From Mycolicibacterium iranicum (GTDB lineage: Bacteria > Actinomycetota > Actinomycetes > Mycobacteriales > Mycobacteriaceae), in contig NZ_LWCS01000027.1 in the NCBI RefSeq assembly GCF_001650495.1, forward strand, positions 22,812 through 86,811: DNA of 64,000 bases. Reading direction: 5' to 3'. The notes under the pieces were generated by a model. That model was not told the origin of the DNA. It made no database searches and was given only the letters and a program-made list of their open reading frames with translations. The translations under genes were made by a program, and so were the position numbers. Every line of letters begins with the position of its first letter. Positions within the stretch are counted from its first letter, which is position 1. Shown here in pieces: positions 8,599 to 17,210 of this stretch.

Positions 8599-9152
8599 AC
8601 GAGCCGGCGCGAGTTGTCGCGCTGCAGCACAAAGAAATACGGCGCCTTGATGCCACGCAGGTCCATCGCCCCGATGACGGTCGTCTCATCAAGTTGGCGG
8701 AACACGTCGTTGATCGGTAACTGGTCGTAGATCATGGTCGCGGTGTCCACGCCGCGGTAGCGGGTCGTGCGCAGGCGTGCTTTCGATCCTCGAGCCTTCA
8801 GCGCGGGCTTGAGAGCGGCGATGGCGCCCGAGAAGTTCTGGTTCTTCAGCGCAGGGATCCTGGTGGCCACGCCCAGCCCGGCGAACGCGAGGAGAGGGTT
8901 CAGTGCCCACAAGCCTGCGCCGTCGTTGGTGGGGAACAGAAGTGGATCCACCGATTCGGTGTTGCGGAAGTGCTTACCCCACCAGCCGCTGGCGGCGAGC
9001 ATGCCGTCGAGCGGGTGATCGGTGGGTACTTCGGCGCCGTGCCACGTGCCGAACATGAACTCAGGCTCAATGGCCGGGCGTGAATCGAACAGCTCGAGGG
9101 CGTCAGTCGTGGTGGTGGGGGCGTTAGGAAGGACGTCGGTGAGCTCCAGCAT
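8595..9152 (-). CDS. DUF4334 / GXWXG domain protein
   Basis: A soluble 185-residue protein with the GXWXG motif (FGTWHGAEV) near the N terminus and the DUF4334 C-terminal half (RTTRYRGVDTATMIYDQLPI...DDVFR-like region, then GAMDLRG and YFFVLQR). Function of the family is unknown; many members lie near lipid or terpenoid catabolism genes. The stop overlaps the convergent beta-lactamase gene by 4 bp. I chose the ATG at 9152 because TAAACT (9160-9165) ends 7 nt upstream; a GTG at 9173 would start inside a perfect palindrome and is less likely. Confidence 0.85.
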   Translation of the reverse strand: MLELTDVLPNAPTTTTDALELFDSRPAIEPEFMFGTWHGAEVPTDHPLDGMLAASGWWGKHFRNTESVDPLLFPTNDGAGLWALNPLLAFAGLGVATRIPALKNQNFSGAIAALKPALKARGSKARLRTTRYRGVDTATMIYDQLPINDVFRQLDETTVIGAMDLRGIKAPYFFVLQRDNSRRLV

Positions 9153-9159
9153 GTCCGCA

Positions 9160-9165
9160 AGTTTA
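9160..9165 (-). promoter_or_regulatory. -10 hexamer TAAACT of the DUF4334 gene (leaderless)
   Basis: On the minus strand TAAACT is followed by seven bases and the ATG at 9152. A 14-bp palindrome lies directly upstream. Confidence 0.4.
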
Positions 9166-9166
9166 C

Positions 9167-9180
9167 TTGACACCTGTCAA
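9167..9180. promoter_or_regulatory. Perfect palindrome TTGACACCTGTCAA, candidate TetR-type operator
   Basis: Six-base arms TTGACA/TGTCAA flank a two-base centre in the 46-bp space between the divergent DUF4334 and YchJ genes. Size and symmetry are those of operators bound by TetR-family repressors, and it sits where a bound protein would occlude the DUF4334 promoter. No regulator gene is adjacent. Confidence 0.5.
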
Positions 9181-9198
9181 ATCGCGACACTGTGGGGC

Positions 9199-9573
9199 AT
9201 GCGCTCCGACGAACCCTGTCCGTGCGGGAGCGGTGATCAGTTCGGCGTCTGCTGTCTGCCGCTGCTCGTCGGAGAACGCCAAGCCGGGACCGCTGAGGAA
9301 CTCATGCGCTCGCGCTACAGCGCCTATGTCGTCGGCGACTATGAATACCTATGGCGGACCTGGCATCCGCGAACACGCCCCGCCGACCTCGCGGTCTTCA
9401 CCGTCACGTGGACGCGACTGGAAATCGTCGATCGCGTGGCAGGCCAAGTCGGGGACCACTCAGGTGAGGTGGAATTTCGCGCACACCACAGAGCGGGTGT
9501 GCTACACGAACGGTCCCGGTTCGCCGTGCGTGGCGGACGCTGGTTCTACGTCGACGGCGACCTTCTCGACTGA
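9199..9573 (+). CDS. YchJ family protein (UPF0225) with SEC-C zinc motif
   Basis: A 124-residue protein starting MRSDEPCPCGSGDQFGVCC, which is the SEC-C zinc-binding signature CPCGSG...CC, followed by an NTF2-like YchJ domain (MRSRYSAYVVGDYEYLWRTW and later HERSRF...GRWFYVDG). The molecular role is not known. The ATG at 9199 is taken because the zinc motif is normally N-terminal; longer in-frame readings run back through the divergent promoter region. Confidence 0.9.
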   Translation: MRSDEPCPCGSGDQFGVCCLPLLVGERQAGTAEELMRSRYSAYVVGDYEYLWRTWHPRTRPADLAVFTVTWTRLEIVDRVAGQVGDHSGEVEFRAHHRAGVLHERSRFAVRGGRWFYVDGDLLD

Positions 9574-9580
9574 GTTTCAT

Positions 9581-9613
9581 CGCCCGGCCGGCGTCGTCGA
9601 CACCGACCGGGCG
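9581..9613. terminator. Bidirectional hairpin between ychJ-like gene and ald
   Basis: CGCCCGG (9581-9587) pairs with CCGGGCG (9607-9613) across a 19-base interior. The two genes converge here, so one structure could serve both. No U-tract is present. Confidence 0.45.
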
Positions 9614-9628
9614 AGAGGGGACAGGTCG

Positions 9629-10744
<1,116 letters not shown>

Positions 10745-10772
10745 GATCACTCCTCGATAGGGAATCGGTCTC

Positions 10773-10825
10773 CACAATTGTGAAGAAACATCGAAATGAA
10801 GGCAATAAAGATGAGGATGATTTCG
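10773..10825. promoter_or_regulatory. Candidate AldR operator region between ald and aldR
   Basis: The 93-bp divergent spacer is AT-rich and contains a perfect 10-bp palindrome CACAATTGTG (10773-10782) and an inverted repeat CGAAAT (10792-10797) / ATTTCG (10820-10825). Lrp/AsnC proteins bind several phased dyads as octamers, so these are reasonable binding sites for control of both genes. Confidence 0.5.
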
Positions 10826-10837
10826 TAAAGTGCAGGA

Positions 10838-11353
10838 ATGGCGGAAGGATCATCGGAATATGACGAAGCTCAAGCGGCGCGTCCGAAGGATGTTCGGGGC
10901 GTCGCGATCGATGACGTCGACCGGCGCATTCTCACGGCCCTGCACGCAGACGCACGGATGTCGAACAGTTCGCTCGCCGATCTGATCGGGATCGCGCCCT
11001 CGACGTGCCACGGCCGAGTGCGGCGATTGCAGGAGATGGGCGTGATCCGTGGGTTTTACGCCGACATCGACCCCGCGGCGATCGGGTTGACGCTGCAGGC
11101 GATGATCTCGGTCAGCCTGCAGGCCAACTCGCGCGGCAAAATCCGGAGCTTCATCCAGACCATCCGGCGCAAGCCGCAGGTGATGGACGTCTACTTCCTG
11201 GCCGGCGCCGACGACTTCATCCTGCATGTCGCGGCCCGCGACACCGATGATCTGCGTGCGTTCGTCGTCGACAACCTCAACGCGGATGCCGATGTGGCGG
11301 GGACGCAGACGTCGCTGATCTTCGAGCATCTGCGCGGCGCCTCACCGCTGTGA
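10838..11353 (+). CDS. aldR: Lrp/AsnC-family regulator of alanine dehydrogenase
   Basis: A 171-residue regulator with an N-terminal helix-turn-helix (DVDRRILTALHADARMSNSS, LADLIGIAPSTCHGRVRRLQ) and a C-terminal RAM ligand domain (MDVYFLAGADDFILHVAARD). An acidic, non-conserved 25-residue tail precedes the HTH. Position divergent from ald matches M. tuberculosis AldR (Rv2779c), which regulates ald in response to amino acids. Binding sites are proposed in the shared intergenic region. Confidence 0.9.
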   Translation: MAEGSSEYDEAQAARPKDVRGVAIDDVDRRILTALHADARMSNSSLADLIGIAPSTCHGRVRRLQEMGVIRGFYADIDPAAIGLTLQAMISVSLQANSRGKIRSFIQTIRRKPQVMDVYFLAGADDFILHVAARDTDDLRAFVVDNLNADADVAGTQTSLIFEHLRGASPL

Positions 11354-11737
11354 TCAGGCGGGCGTCAAAGTGACGTTGTGGAGGGCGACGGCTACGTCGC
11401 TCGGCAGGATTTCGACGAAGGTGGGAGCGTTGCGCTGTGCGGGTCCCGTCGCGATGATGTTGCCGGGGAACGTGGGAGCGCACGGAAAGTTGTTGCAGCG
11501 GAACCAGATTCCCGGTGGGCTCTGGTAGGGCTGCATGCTGGGGGACTGGTCGACGCGGTAGCGGCCGGGAGGGATGTAGGTGGTTGCCCACCCGTCGCGA
11601 GGCTGGGTCGTCACCCCGAAAACGCCGTTGCTGCCATACGGCACTGCCTGTGCAGTGGGCATTGCGAGTGTGGTGCCCACGAGTGCGCACGCCGCCGCCG
11701 CGGCGAACACGGACGTACGCCGGGATGTGCAGCTCAT
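11354..11737 (-). CDS. Small secreted protein of unknown function
   Basis: The 127-residue product has an N-terminal Sec-type signal peptide (basic start, hydrophobic ACALVGTTLAMP, cleavage likely after AQA) and no further membrane span. The mature part has CNNFPC, a possible disulfide pair, and ends in VALHNVTLTPA. I do not recognise a named domain; similar small exported proteins are common in mycobacteria. It converges with aldR; the stop abuts that gene directly. Confidence 0.75.
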   Translation of the reverse strand: MSCTSRRTSVFAAAAACALVGTTLAMPTAQAVPYGSNGVFGVTTQPRDGWATTYIPPGRYRVDQSPSMQPYQSPPGIWFRCNNFPCAPTFPGNIIATGPAQRNAPTFVEILPSDVAVALHNVTLTPA

Positions 11738-11756
11738 TCCCTGAGGCTAGACGGTG

Positions 11757-13256
11757 CTACGGGTCGTCGTCTTCGTCTTGGGGGAGGAGGTAGCGTTCGG
11801 GGTGGTGGTAGCCGTTGACGCGGTGTTGGCCGGTGTCGAGGTCGGGCGGTGGTAGCCATTCGGTCCGGTTTTTGTGGTTTTTGCGGGTGCGCCATTTCGT
11901 CGTGTCGAGCATGCGGTGGTCGGGTCCGCAGGCGAAGGTCAGGTCGTCGATGTTGGTTTGTCCGTCGTCTTTCCAGTCCGCGGTGGCGTGGTGGACCTGG
12001 GCCCAGTAGCCGGGCACGCTGCAGCCGGGTCGGGTGCAGCCTCGTTCCTTGCCGTGTAGCGCGATCCGTTGGGCAGGACTGGCCAGTCGTTGGGTGCGCC
12101 CGAGGTAGAGGGATTGTTCGGTGTGTTTGTCGTAGATGTACAGGTAGTGGAATGCGTTGGCGGCCATGGCGATCAGGTCGCGCATCGGCAGCAGGGTGCC
12201 GCCGCCGGTGACCGCGACCCCGGCGCCTTTTTCGAGGTCTTGGAGGGTGGTGGAGACGATGACGGTGACCGGTAGGCCGTTGTGGGTGCCGAGTTGGCCG
12301 GATTGCAGGGCGCGGAAGGCCAAGGCTTCGAGGGCGTCGTGGTTGCGCTGTTGCTGGGTGCGCGGATCTGAGCCGCGTGGTTCGGGCTGCGGGTCGTGAT
12401 CCTCGGCAGACTCGCCGGGCTCCTCGGAAGGCTCGGCGGGCTTGGCAGACTTGGCGTGGACCGGCGCCTCGTCGGTGACCGGCGTTTTGTCGCCGGGCGC
12501 GTGGGCGACCGGTGCCTTGTTGGTGAAGTCGTCGAGTGCGTAGTCGGGGATGTTGTGGCCGGGGGCGGCTTCTTTGGCCCATACCGCCTCCACTGCCGCC
12601 CGGAACGTGGCGGTCACCCAGCCGGAGAGAAAGCTGGACCCATCAGCCTGTTGGCGTCCGAACCGCAGGCCGCGTTTGCGGCCACGGTCCTTCTCGGAGG
12701 GCTCCGGACCGTCCTGGTCGATCTTGACGAGCAGATATCGTGCCGCAGCCGCGAGGTTCTCTGGATCCAGCCCCGCGCCCTGGCCCGCCAGTTCCGCATC
12801 GGCCTGGGCCCGCGTGCCGGCATCGACCCATTGGGGCAGCGCCTTGTGAAACCGCGCGATCACGCGCACGTGTTCCTCGTCGAGCAAGCCGTGAGCTTGG
12901 GCGGCGGCGGTGGCCTCCCACAACGGCGCCAGCGGCTCACCGCCGATCGAGGGTCGCGGACCCAGAGTTTTGGCCCGCACCAACCGCCGGGTGGCCTCAC
13001 GCCCCGACACCCGTAGTGCGGTGGTGAGGACTTTCTTCCACGACGCCTCCCCGAGGTGATGGGGTTCGGTCTCGGCAAGCAGTCGCGCCAGCGCGCGATG
13101 CTCGACTGCGGGCACGCTGCGCATCACGGTGGTCAGCTGGGCCAGCAGTTGAATCAGTTCGCGGTGGGACAGCTCGTCGCAGGCCTTCGACAGGAGGGCA
13201 ATCTGCTCGCCCATCCCGGCCACCGCCTCCGACACCCACCTCCACACATCGAACAC
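11757..13256 (-). CDS. DUF222 and HNH endonuclease domain protein (13E12 repeat family)
   Basis: A 499-residue protein with an N-terminal DUF222 helical region, a charged proline-rich linker (about 245-300) and a C-terminal HNH domain: CTRPGCSVPGYWAQVHH, then TNIDDLTFACGPDHRML. The Cys pairs and the HH...N...H residues are intact. This is the mycobacterial 13E12/REP13E12 family, present in many copies per genome; one M. tuberculosis copy is the integration target of prophage phiRv1. Real function is unknown. The start is uncertain; I chose the GTG at 13256 because anything longer would run into the divergent dapB promoter and gene. Confidence 0.88.
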   Translation of the reverse strand: MFDVWRWVSEAVAGMGEQIALLSKACDELSHRELIQLLAQLTTVMRSVPAVEHRALARLLAETEPHHLGEASWKKVLTTALRVSGREATRRLVRAKTLGPRPSIGGEPLAPLWEATAAAQAHGLLDEEHVRVIARFHKALPQWVDAGTRAQADAELAGQGAGLDPENLAAAARYLLVKIDQDGPEPSEKDRGRKRGLRFGRQQADGSSFLSGWVTATFRAAVEAVWAKEAAPGHNIPDYALDDFTNKAPVAHAPGDKTPVTDEAPVHAKSAKPAEPSEEPGESAEDHDPQPEPRGSDPRTQQQRNHDALEALAFRALQSGQLGTHNGLPVTVIVSTTLQDLEKGAGVAVTGGGTLLPMRDLIAMAANAFHYLYIYDKHTEQSLYLGRTQRLASPAQRIALHGKERGCTRPGCSVPGYWAQVHHATADWKDDGQTNIDDLTFACGPDHRMLDTTKWRTRKNHKNRTEWLPPPDLDTGQHRVNGYHHPERYLLPQDEDDDP

Positions 13257-13359
13257 TAGTTCGAACCACCGACACAACGACCCCCAAAAGTGACCAGAGA
13301 AACCCAAGTGACAGAAGAAGATTGAGAGGTCGCAGATGAGGCGCAACGACGAGGCCCGA

Positions 13360-13365
13360 TAAGGT
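13360..13365 (+). promoter_or_regulatory. -10 hexamer TAAGGT of dapB (leaderless)
   Basis: TAAGGT followed by six bases and the ATG at 13372. AAGGTGAG could alternatively act as a Shine-Dalgarno sequence, so the two readings compete. Confidence 0.4.
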
Positions 13366-13371
13366 GAGCCC

Positions 13372-14109
13372 ATGCGAGTCGGTGTGCTTGGCGCCAAGGG
13401 CAAAGTGGGGGCGACGATGGTCGCGGGCGTGGAGAACGCCGATGATCTGACCTTCACCACGGGCGTCGACGCCGGCGATTCGCTGTCCGCGCTCGTGGAC
13501 AGCGACACGGAGGTCGTCATCGACTTCACGCACCCCAGCGTCGTCATGGACAACCTGAAGTTTCTGATCGACAACGGGATTCACGCCGTTGTCGGGACCA
13601 CCGGCTTCACCGACGAGCGGCTCCATCAGGTCCGGGAGTGGCTTTCGGCCAAGCCGGATGTCTCGGTGCTCATCGCCCCCAACTTCGCGATCGGCGCCGT
13701 GCTGTCGATGCACTTCGCGCAGAAGGCCGCCAAGTACTTCGAGTCCGTCGAGGTGATCGAGCTGCATCACCCGCAGAAGGCCGACGCCCCGTCGGGTACT
13801 GCCGAACGCACCGCGCGGCTCATTGCCCAGGCGCGAAAAGGTATGCCGCCCAACCCCGATGCGACAAGTACCGGACTCGCCGGAGCCAGGGGGGCCGACG
13901 TCGACGGCATCCCTGTGCATTCGGTGCGGCTCGCAGGTCTTGTTGCACATCAAGAGGTGTTGTTCGGCACTCTCGGCGAGACGCTGACGATTCGTCACGA
14001 CAGCATCGATCGCACCTCCTTCGTCCCCGGCGTCCTGCTCGCGGTGCGCAAGATCCGCGAGTTCCCCAGCCTCACGATCGGTATCGAGCCCCTTCTCGAT
14101 CTGACATGA
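13372..14109 (+). CDS. dapB: 4-hydroxy-tetrahydrodipicolinate reductase
   Basis: DapB reduces the DapA product on the way to meso-diaminopimelate and lysine, needed for peptidoglycan. The 245-residue protein has the N-terminal nucleotide motif VGVLGAKGKVGATM, the conserved VIDFTHP and VVGTTGF segments, and the catalytic region EVIELHHPQKADAPSGTA with the HH pair. Length is normal. It heads a tight run of genes with ATGA overlaps. dapA lies about 10 kb downstream in the same window. Confidence 0.96.
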   Translation: MRVGVLGAKGKVGATMVAGVENADDLTFTTGVDAGDSLSALVDSDTEVVIDFTHPSVVMDNLKFLIDNGIHAVVGTTGFTDERLHQVREWLSAKPDVSVLIAPNFAIGAVLSMHFAQKAAKYFESVEVIELHHPQKADAPSGTAERTARLIAQARKGMPPNPDATSTGLAGARGADVDGIPVHSVRLAGLVAHQEVLFGTLGETLTIRHDSIDRTSFVPGVLLAVRKIREFPSLTIGIEPLLDLT

Positions 14110-14573
14110 GCGATGGAGCGCGTGCACTTCGTATTCAGCTGCTCATCGGCTTCATGTGTGTTGCGCTCATCGTCTATTTCGTGTTGCTGGGACGCGCGGC
14201 GTTCATCCTGATCGGCTCCGGCGAGGTCGCCCCGATCGGTCTCGGTCTGGCGATTCTCATCCTTCCCGGCATCGGCGTCTGGGTGCTCGTCGCGACCCTG
14301 CGCGCGGGTCTGGCGCACCAACGTCTGGCGCTCAAAGCCCGAGAGCGTGGCATGGAGCTCGACGTCAGCGATCTTCCGCGCCGCGCCTCCGGACGCATCG
14401 ACCGGGACGCCGCCGACGCGTTGTTCCACAACGTCCGCGCCGAACTGGAGGCCGATCCCGACAACTGGCTGCGCTGGTATCGACTGGCGCGTGCCTACGA
14501 CTACGCCGGCGACCGTTCGCGCGCCAGGGAGGCGATGAAAAAGGCTGTGCAGATGGAGGAGTCGGCGCGATGA
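14106..14573 (+). CDS. Membrane protein with C-terminal TPR-like segment
   Basis: A 155-residue protein with two N-terminal transmembrane helices (about 10-30 and 40-65) and a cytosolic C-terminal part, DNWLRWYRLARAYDYAGDRSR, that looks like a single TPR-type helix pair. Its ATG overlaps the dapB stop and its stop overlaps the next ATG. A protein of this type follows dapB in other mycobacteria (Rv2772c position). Function unknown. Confidence 0.85.
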   Translation: MSDGARALRIQLLIGFMCVALIVYFVLLGRAAFILIGSGEVAPIGLGLAILILPGIGVWVLVATLRAGLAHQRLALKARERGMELDVSDLPRRASGRIDRDAADALFHNVRAELEADPDNWLRWYRLARAYDYAGDRSRAREAMKKAVQMEESAR

Positions 14574-15025
14574 GCAAGACGTTGCTGATCGTTCACCACA
14601 CCCCGTCGCCGCACTGCCACGAGATGTTCGAGGCGGTCGTCTCCGGTGCCACCGATCCCGATATCGAGGGTGTCGACGTTCTCCGGAGGCCGGCACTGAC
14701 CGTCTCTGCCGCGGAGATGCTGGAAGCCGACGGTTACGTTCTGGGCACACCGGCCAATCTCGGATACATCAGCGGCGCAATGAAACACGCGTTCGACAGC
14801 GCGTACTACCAACTGCTCGACGCGACACAAGGCAGGCCGTTCGGCGTCTACCTCCACGGCAACGAAGGAACCGAAGGCGCCCAGCGCGCCCTCACAGGAA
14901 TCTTGGGCGGGCTCGGCTGGGTGCGTGCCGCCGAGACGGTGACGGTGTCGGGGAAGCCGACCAGAGACGACCTTGAGGCCTGCTGGAACCTCGGAGCGAC
15001 GGTCGCTGCTGCGCTCATGGCTTGA
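14570..15025 (+). CDS. Flavodoxin-like NAD(P)H-dependent oxidoreductase
   Basis: A 151-residue flavodoxin-fold protein. LLIVHHTPSPHCHEMF forms the FMN phosphate-binding loop and VLGTPANLGYISGAMKHAFDS the second flavin loop. It follows its neighbour with an ATGA overlap and so belongs to the dapB operon. The corresponding M. tuberculosis gene (Rv2771c) is uncharacterised. Electron donor and substrate are unknown. Confidence 0.85.
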   Translation: MSKTLLIVHHTPSPHCHEMFEAVVSGATDPDIEGVDVLRRPALTVSAAEMLEADGYVLGTPANLGYISGAMKHAFDSAYYQLLDATQGRPFGVYLHGNEGTEGAQRALTGILGGLGWVRAAETVTVSGKPTRDDLEACWNLGATVAAALMA

Positions 15026-15100
15026 TCGGGTAGTCGATAACAACTGTCCCGCGCTCATGTTTGGGGAACTATGGAAGTGCGCCGAACATCGGGGGAACAC

Positions 15101-15874
15101 GTGACACATGTGGCTGGACGCCTCTCGGGAAAGTCGGCCGTGGTCACCGGCGCGGCGTTCGGTATCGGGCGCGCCACTGCCGAGCGCTTCGCGAGGGAGG
15201 GCGCACGATTGATCGCTACCGATATCCAGCGCGAACCGTTACTCGCGCTCGCCGACGAATTGCGGCGTGGTGGTGCCGAGATCGAGACGGTCGTCGGCGA
15301 CGTCTCGCTGGAGCAGGACGCCCACCGCATGATCGCGGCCGCTCCCGAACATTTCGGACGCCTCGACGTGCTCGTCGCCAATGCCGGAATCATTCCGCTC
15401 GGCGACGCATCGGAGATGACGGCTGCCGACTGGGATCAGGTAATGGCTATTGACGGGCGCGGGATGTTCCTGAGCTGCAAGTACGCCATCGAAGCGATGT
15501 TGGAGACCGGCGGTGGTGCCATCGTCTGCCTCTCCTCGATCTCCGGGTTGGCCGGCCAGAAACGGCAGGCGGCCTACGGTCCCGCCAAGTTCGTCGCCAC
15601 CGGCCTGACCAAGCACCTAGCCGTCGAATGGGCCGACAGTGGGATCCGGGTGAACGCTGTCGCCCCGGGGACGATCAGGACAGAACGAGTCAAACGTCTT
15701 CCCGAGGAGCCAGGCGGCGCGGAGTATCTCGACGCGGTGCAGCGTATGCATCCGATGGGTCGCCTCGGCGAACCCGCCGAAGTCGCCAGCGCGATCGCCT
15801 TTCTCGCCTCTGACGAGGCATCGTTCATCACCGGCGCCGTCCTGCCCGTCGACGGAGGCTTTCTGGCGCAGTAG
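15101..15874 (+). CDS. Short-chain dehydrogenase/reductase
   Basis: A classical SDR of 257 residues: cofactor motif TGAAFGIG near the N terminus, NAG at the fourth strand, catalytic Ser in CLSSISG and YGPAK (Tyr-x3-Lys), and C-terminal ITGAVLPVDGGFLAQ. The substrate cannot be inferred. The GTG at 15101 is chosen because GGGGGAAC lies at the right distance; an ATG at 15071 would add ten poorly conserved residues. Confidence 0.9.
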   Translation: MTHVAGRLSGKSAVVTGAAFGIGRATAERFAREGARLIATDIQREPLLALADELRRGGAEIETVVGDVSLEQDAHRMIAAAPEHFGRLDVLVANAGIIPLGDASEMTAADWDQVMAIDGRGMFLSCKYAIEAMLETGGGAIVCLSSISGLAGQKRQAAYGPAKFVATGLTKHLAVEWADSGIRVNAVAPGTIRTERVKRLPEEPGGAEYLDAVQRMHPMGRLGEPAEVASAIAFLASDEASFITGAVLPVDGGFLAQ

Positions 15875-15884
15875 TGCGCGCGCC

Positions 15885-16412
15885 TCAGCGGATGGAATGA
15901 CGACGACGCGCACGCATCGCCGCCCGCAGGACCGTCACCGGATGATTGAGTAGCGTCGCCATCTTTCCCGGAGCGGAATTGGGTTCACGACCGACGCCGA
16001 GTTGGACGAACAACGTCAACCGGTCGAAGTACACGCGTTCGCAAATCAGATCGGCGCCGTCGAACTCGAACACGGTGACGATCGGCAGATTCAGGCGCCG
16101 GCCGGTCGGCGGCAGTCCGCGAAACGGACCCCGGTGCGTGCCGCGCACGACCGTCTCGAAAAGCACCCGATTTCCTTGATGGCCGAACGAGTCGGGCGCG
16201 ATATCGAAGTGCATGTCGGGAAACGCGGTGAACAGATCGCGATACGAATCGGCGACTGCGGCCCGCCCGTCGGCCACGTCGTCACCGGGCATCTCGGTGC
16301 GCTCGAATCCCGGTCTAAAAGTGGCAAGCGTGGCCGGAATGTCGTGCCGGTTCTCCGCATTGAGGTGCGCAAGCACCGTCACCCCGCGCAACTCGCGCAA
16401 AGGTATGTCCAT
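15885..16412 (-). CDS. SnoaL-like ester cyclase / NTF2-fold protein
   Basis: A 175-residue protein with a SnoaL-like fold: FTAFPDMHFDIAPD, then HRGPFRGLPPTGRRLNLP and VFEFDGADLICERVYFD, the pattern found in polyketide cyclase-like and 'ester cyclase' proteins. A C-terminal basic tail (RAAMRARRRHSIR) is unusual. It converges with the SDR gene only 10 bp away. Substrate unknown. Confidence 0.8.
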   Translation of the reverse strand: MDIPLRELRGVTVLAHLNAENRHDIPATLATFRPGFERTEMPGDDVADGRAAVADSYRDLFTAFPDMHFDIAPDSFGHQGNRVLFETVVRGTHRGPFRGLPPTGRRLNLPIVTVFEFDGADLICERVYFDRLTLFVQLGVGREPNSAPGKMATLLNHPVTVLRAAMRARRRHSIR

Positions 16413-16727
16413 TCTTGATGATCTGGTCACGATCAATCCCCCCGCGATGCCAAGCCCTACGGTTAGAGGCTGACGTCGTCGACCAAAGCGTAGATTATGA
16501 GCGCCCAAAGCGGAGCCGACTGAGAACTTTCGGAGGAAAGGATGAGTACCTCGTGGCCGAGGGGATACCGTCTTTGCTTTGACGGAGGTCCGTGTTGGCG
16601 ATGAGATCGCGCATGGCGCTGATGTTTTCACCATCCGTGGTGATAAGACGGTCAGGGTCTGTTTCCATCCCGACACCTGCTTAGTCGGGCAACCAGTCGG
16701 TAAGAAGTAGCTGACGAAGGAGTCGTG
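16413..16727. other. Intergenic region with a possible gene remnant
   Basis: About 315 bp. An ATG at 16542 with a strong GGAGGAAAGG site opens only a 20-codon frame. Overlapping it, 16546-16710 is open for 54 codons (ending CLVGQPVGKK) but has no ATG or GTG start. The two together look like a degraded or frameshifted small gene; no family is recognised. Confidence 0.35.
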
Positions 16728-17189
16728 ATGCCCGGTATCGCCGAACTCGCCCTCGCTGGTGCGCCGATCGCAGGCGGCGCACTGCTCGGCATTGCCGCGG
16801 GAAACCTCAGGGCCCCCGACGTGCGAGGCATGATCGCCAAAGACATGGACCTCCTGGATCGCATCCCGGAAGAGCAGGTTCAACGCCGCGCCGAGCTACA
16901 GCGGGTGATCGATCTGCGCATCGATACTCTGATCGCCGCCGTGGACAAGAACCGGGAGATGCGCGAGCTCGCCGCGTCCTACCAGGGGAACTGGCGCGAC
17001 ATCGTGGTCTTCATCTGCGCAGTTCTGTTCACCATCATCTGGTGGAATATCGAACACAGTCGCGCGAACTGGCTCCTGATGTTCATCGTGCTCATCGTGC
17101 TCAGCATTCTCGCCGGTTTCTATGCCGCGCGGGGAATCCTGCGAGGCGTGGCCGCCGTCTTACGCGCGCGTCGTAGCACGACAAGCTGA
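16728..17189 (+). CDS. Small membrane protein with N-terminal helical domain
   Basis: A 153-residue protein. A hydrophobic N-terminal stretch (LALAGAPIAGGALLGIAAG) is followed by a charged helical region (about 30-90) and two clear transmembrane helices (IVVFICAVLFTIIWW and LLMFIVLIVLSILAGF). It ends in a basic tail. GAAGGAG precedes the ATG at 16728. No family recognised. Confidence 0.75.
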   Translation: MPGIAELALAGAPIAGGALLGIAAGNLRAPDVRGMIAKDMDLLDRIPEEQVQRRAELQRVIDLRIDTLIAAVDKNREMRELAASYQGNWRDIVVFICAVLFTIIWWNIEHSRANWLLMFIVLIVLSILAGFYAARGILRGVAAVLRARRSTTS

Positions 17190-17210
17190 CGTGCTACGGC
17201 GTAGCGACAC

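Noticed and set aside
13240..13270. tRNA-like GGTTCGAACTAG element
   Set aside because: Resembles a T-loop on its own but no cloverleaf or acceptor stem can be built around it.
13256..13574. N-terminal extension of the 13E12 HNH protein up to 13574
   Set aside because: It would overlap about 200 bp of dapB and its promoter and adds low-complexity Ser/Thr sequence not seen in the family.
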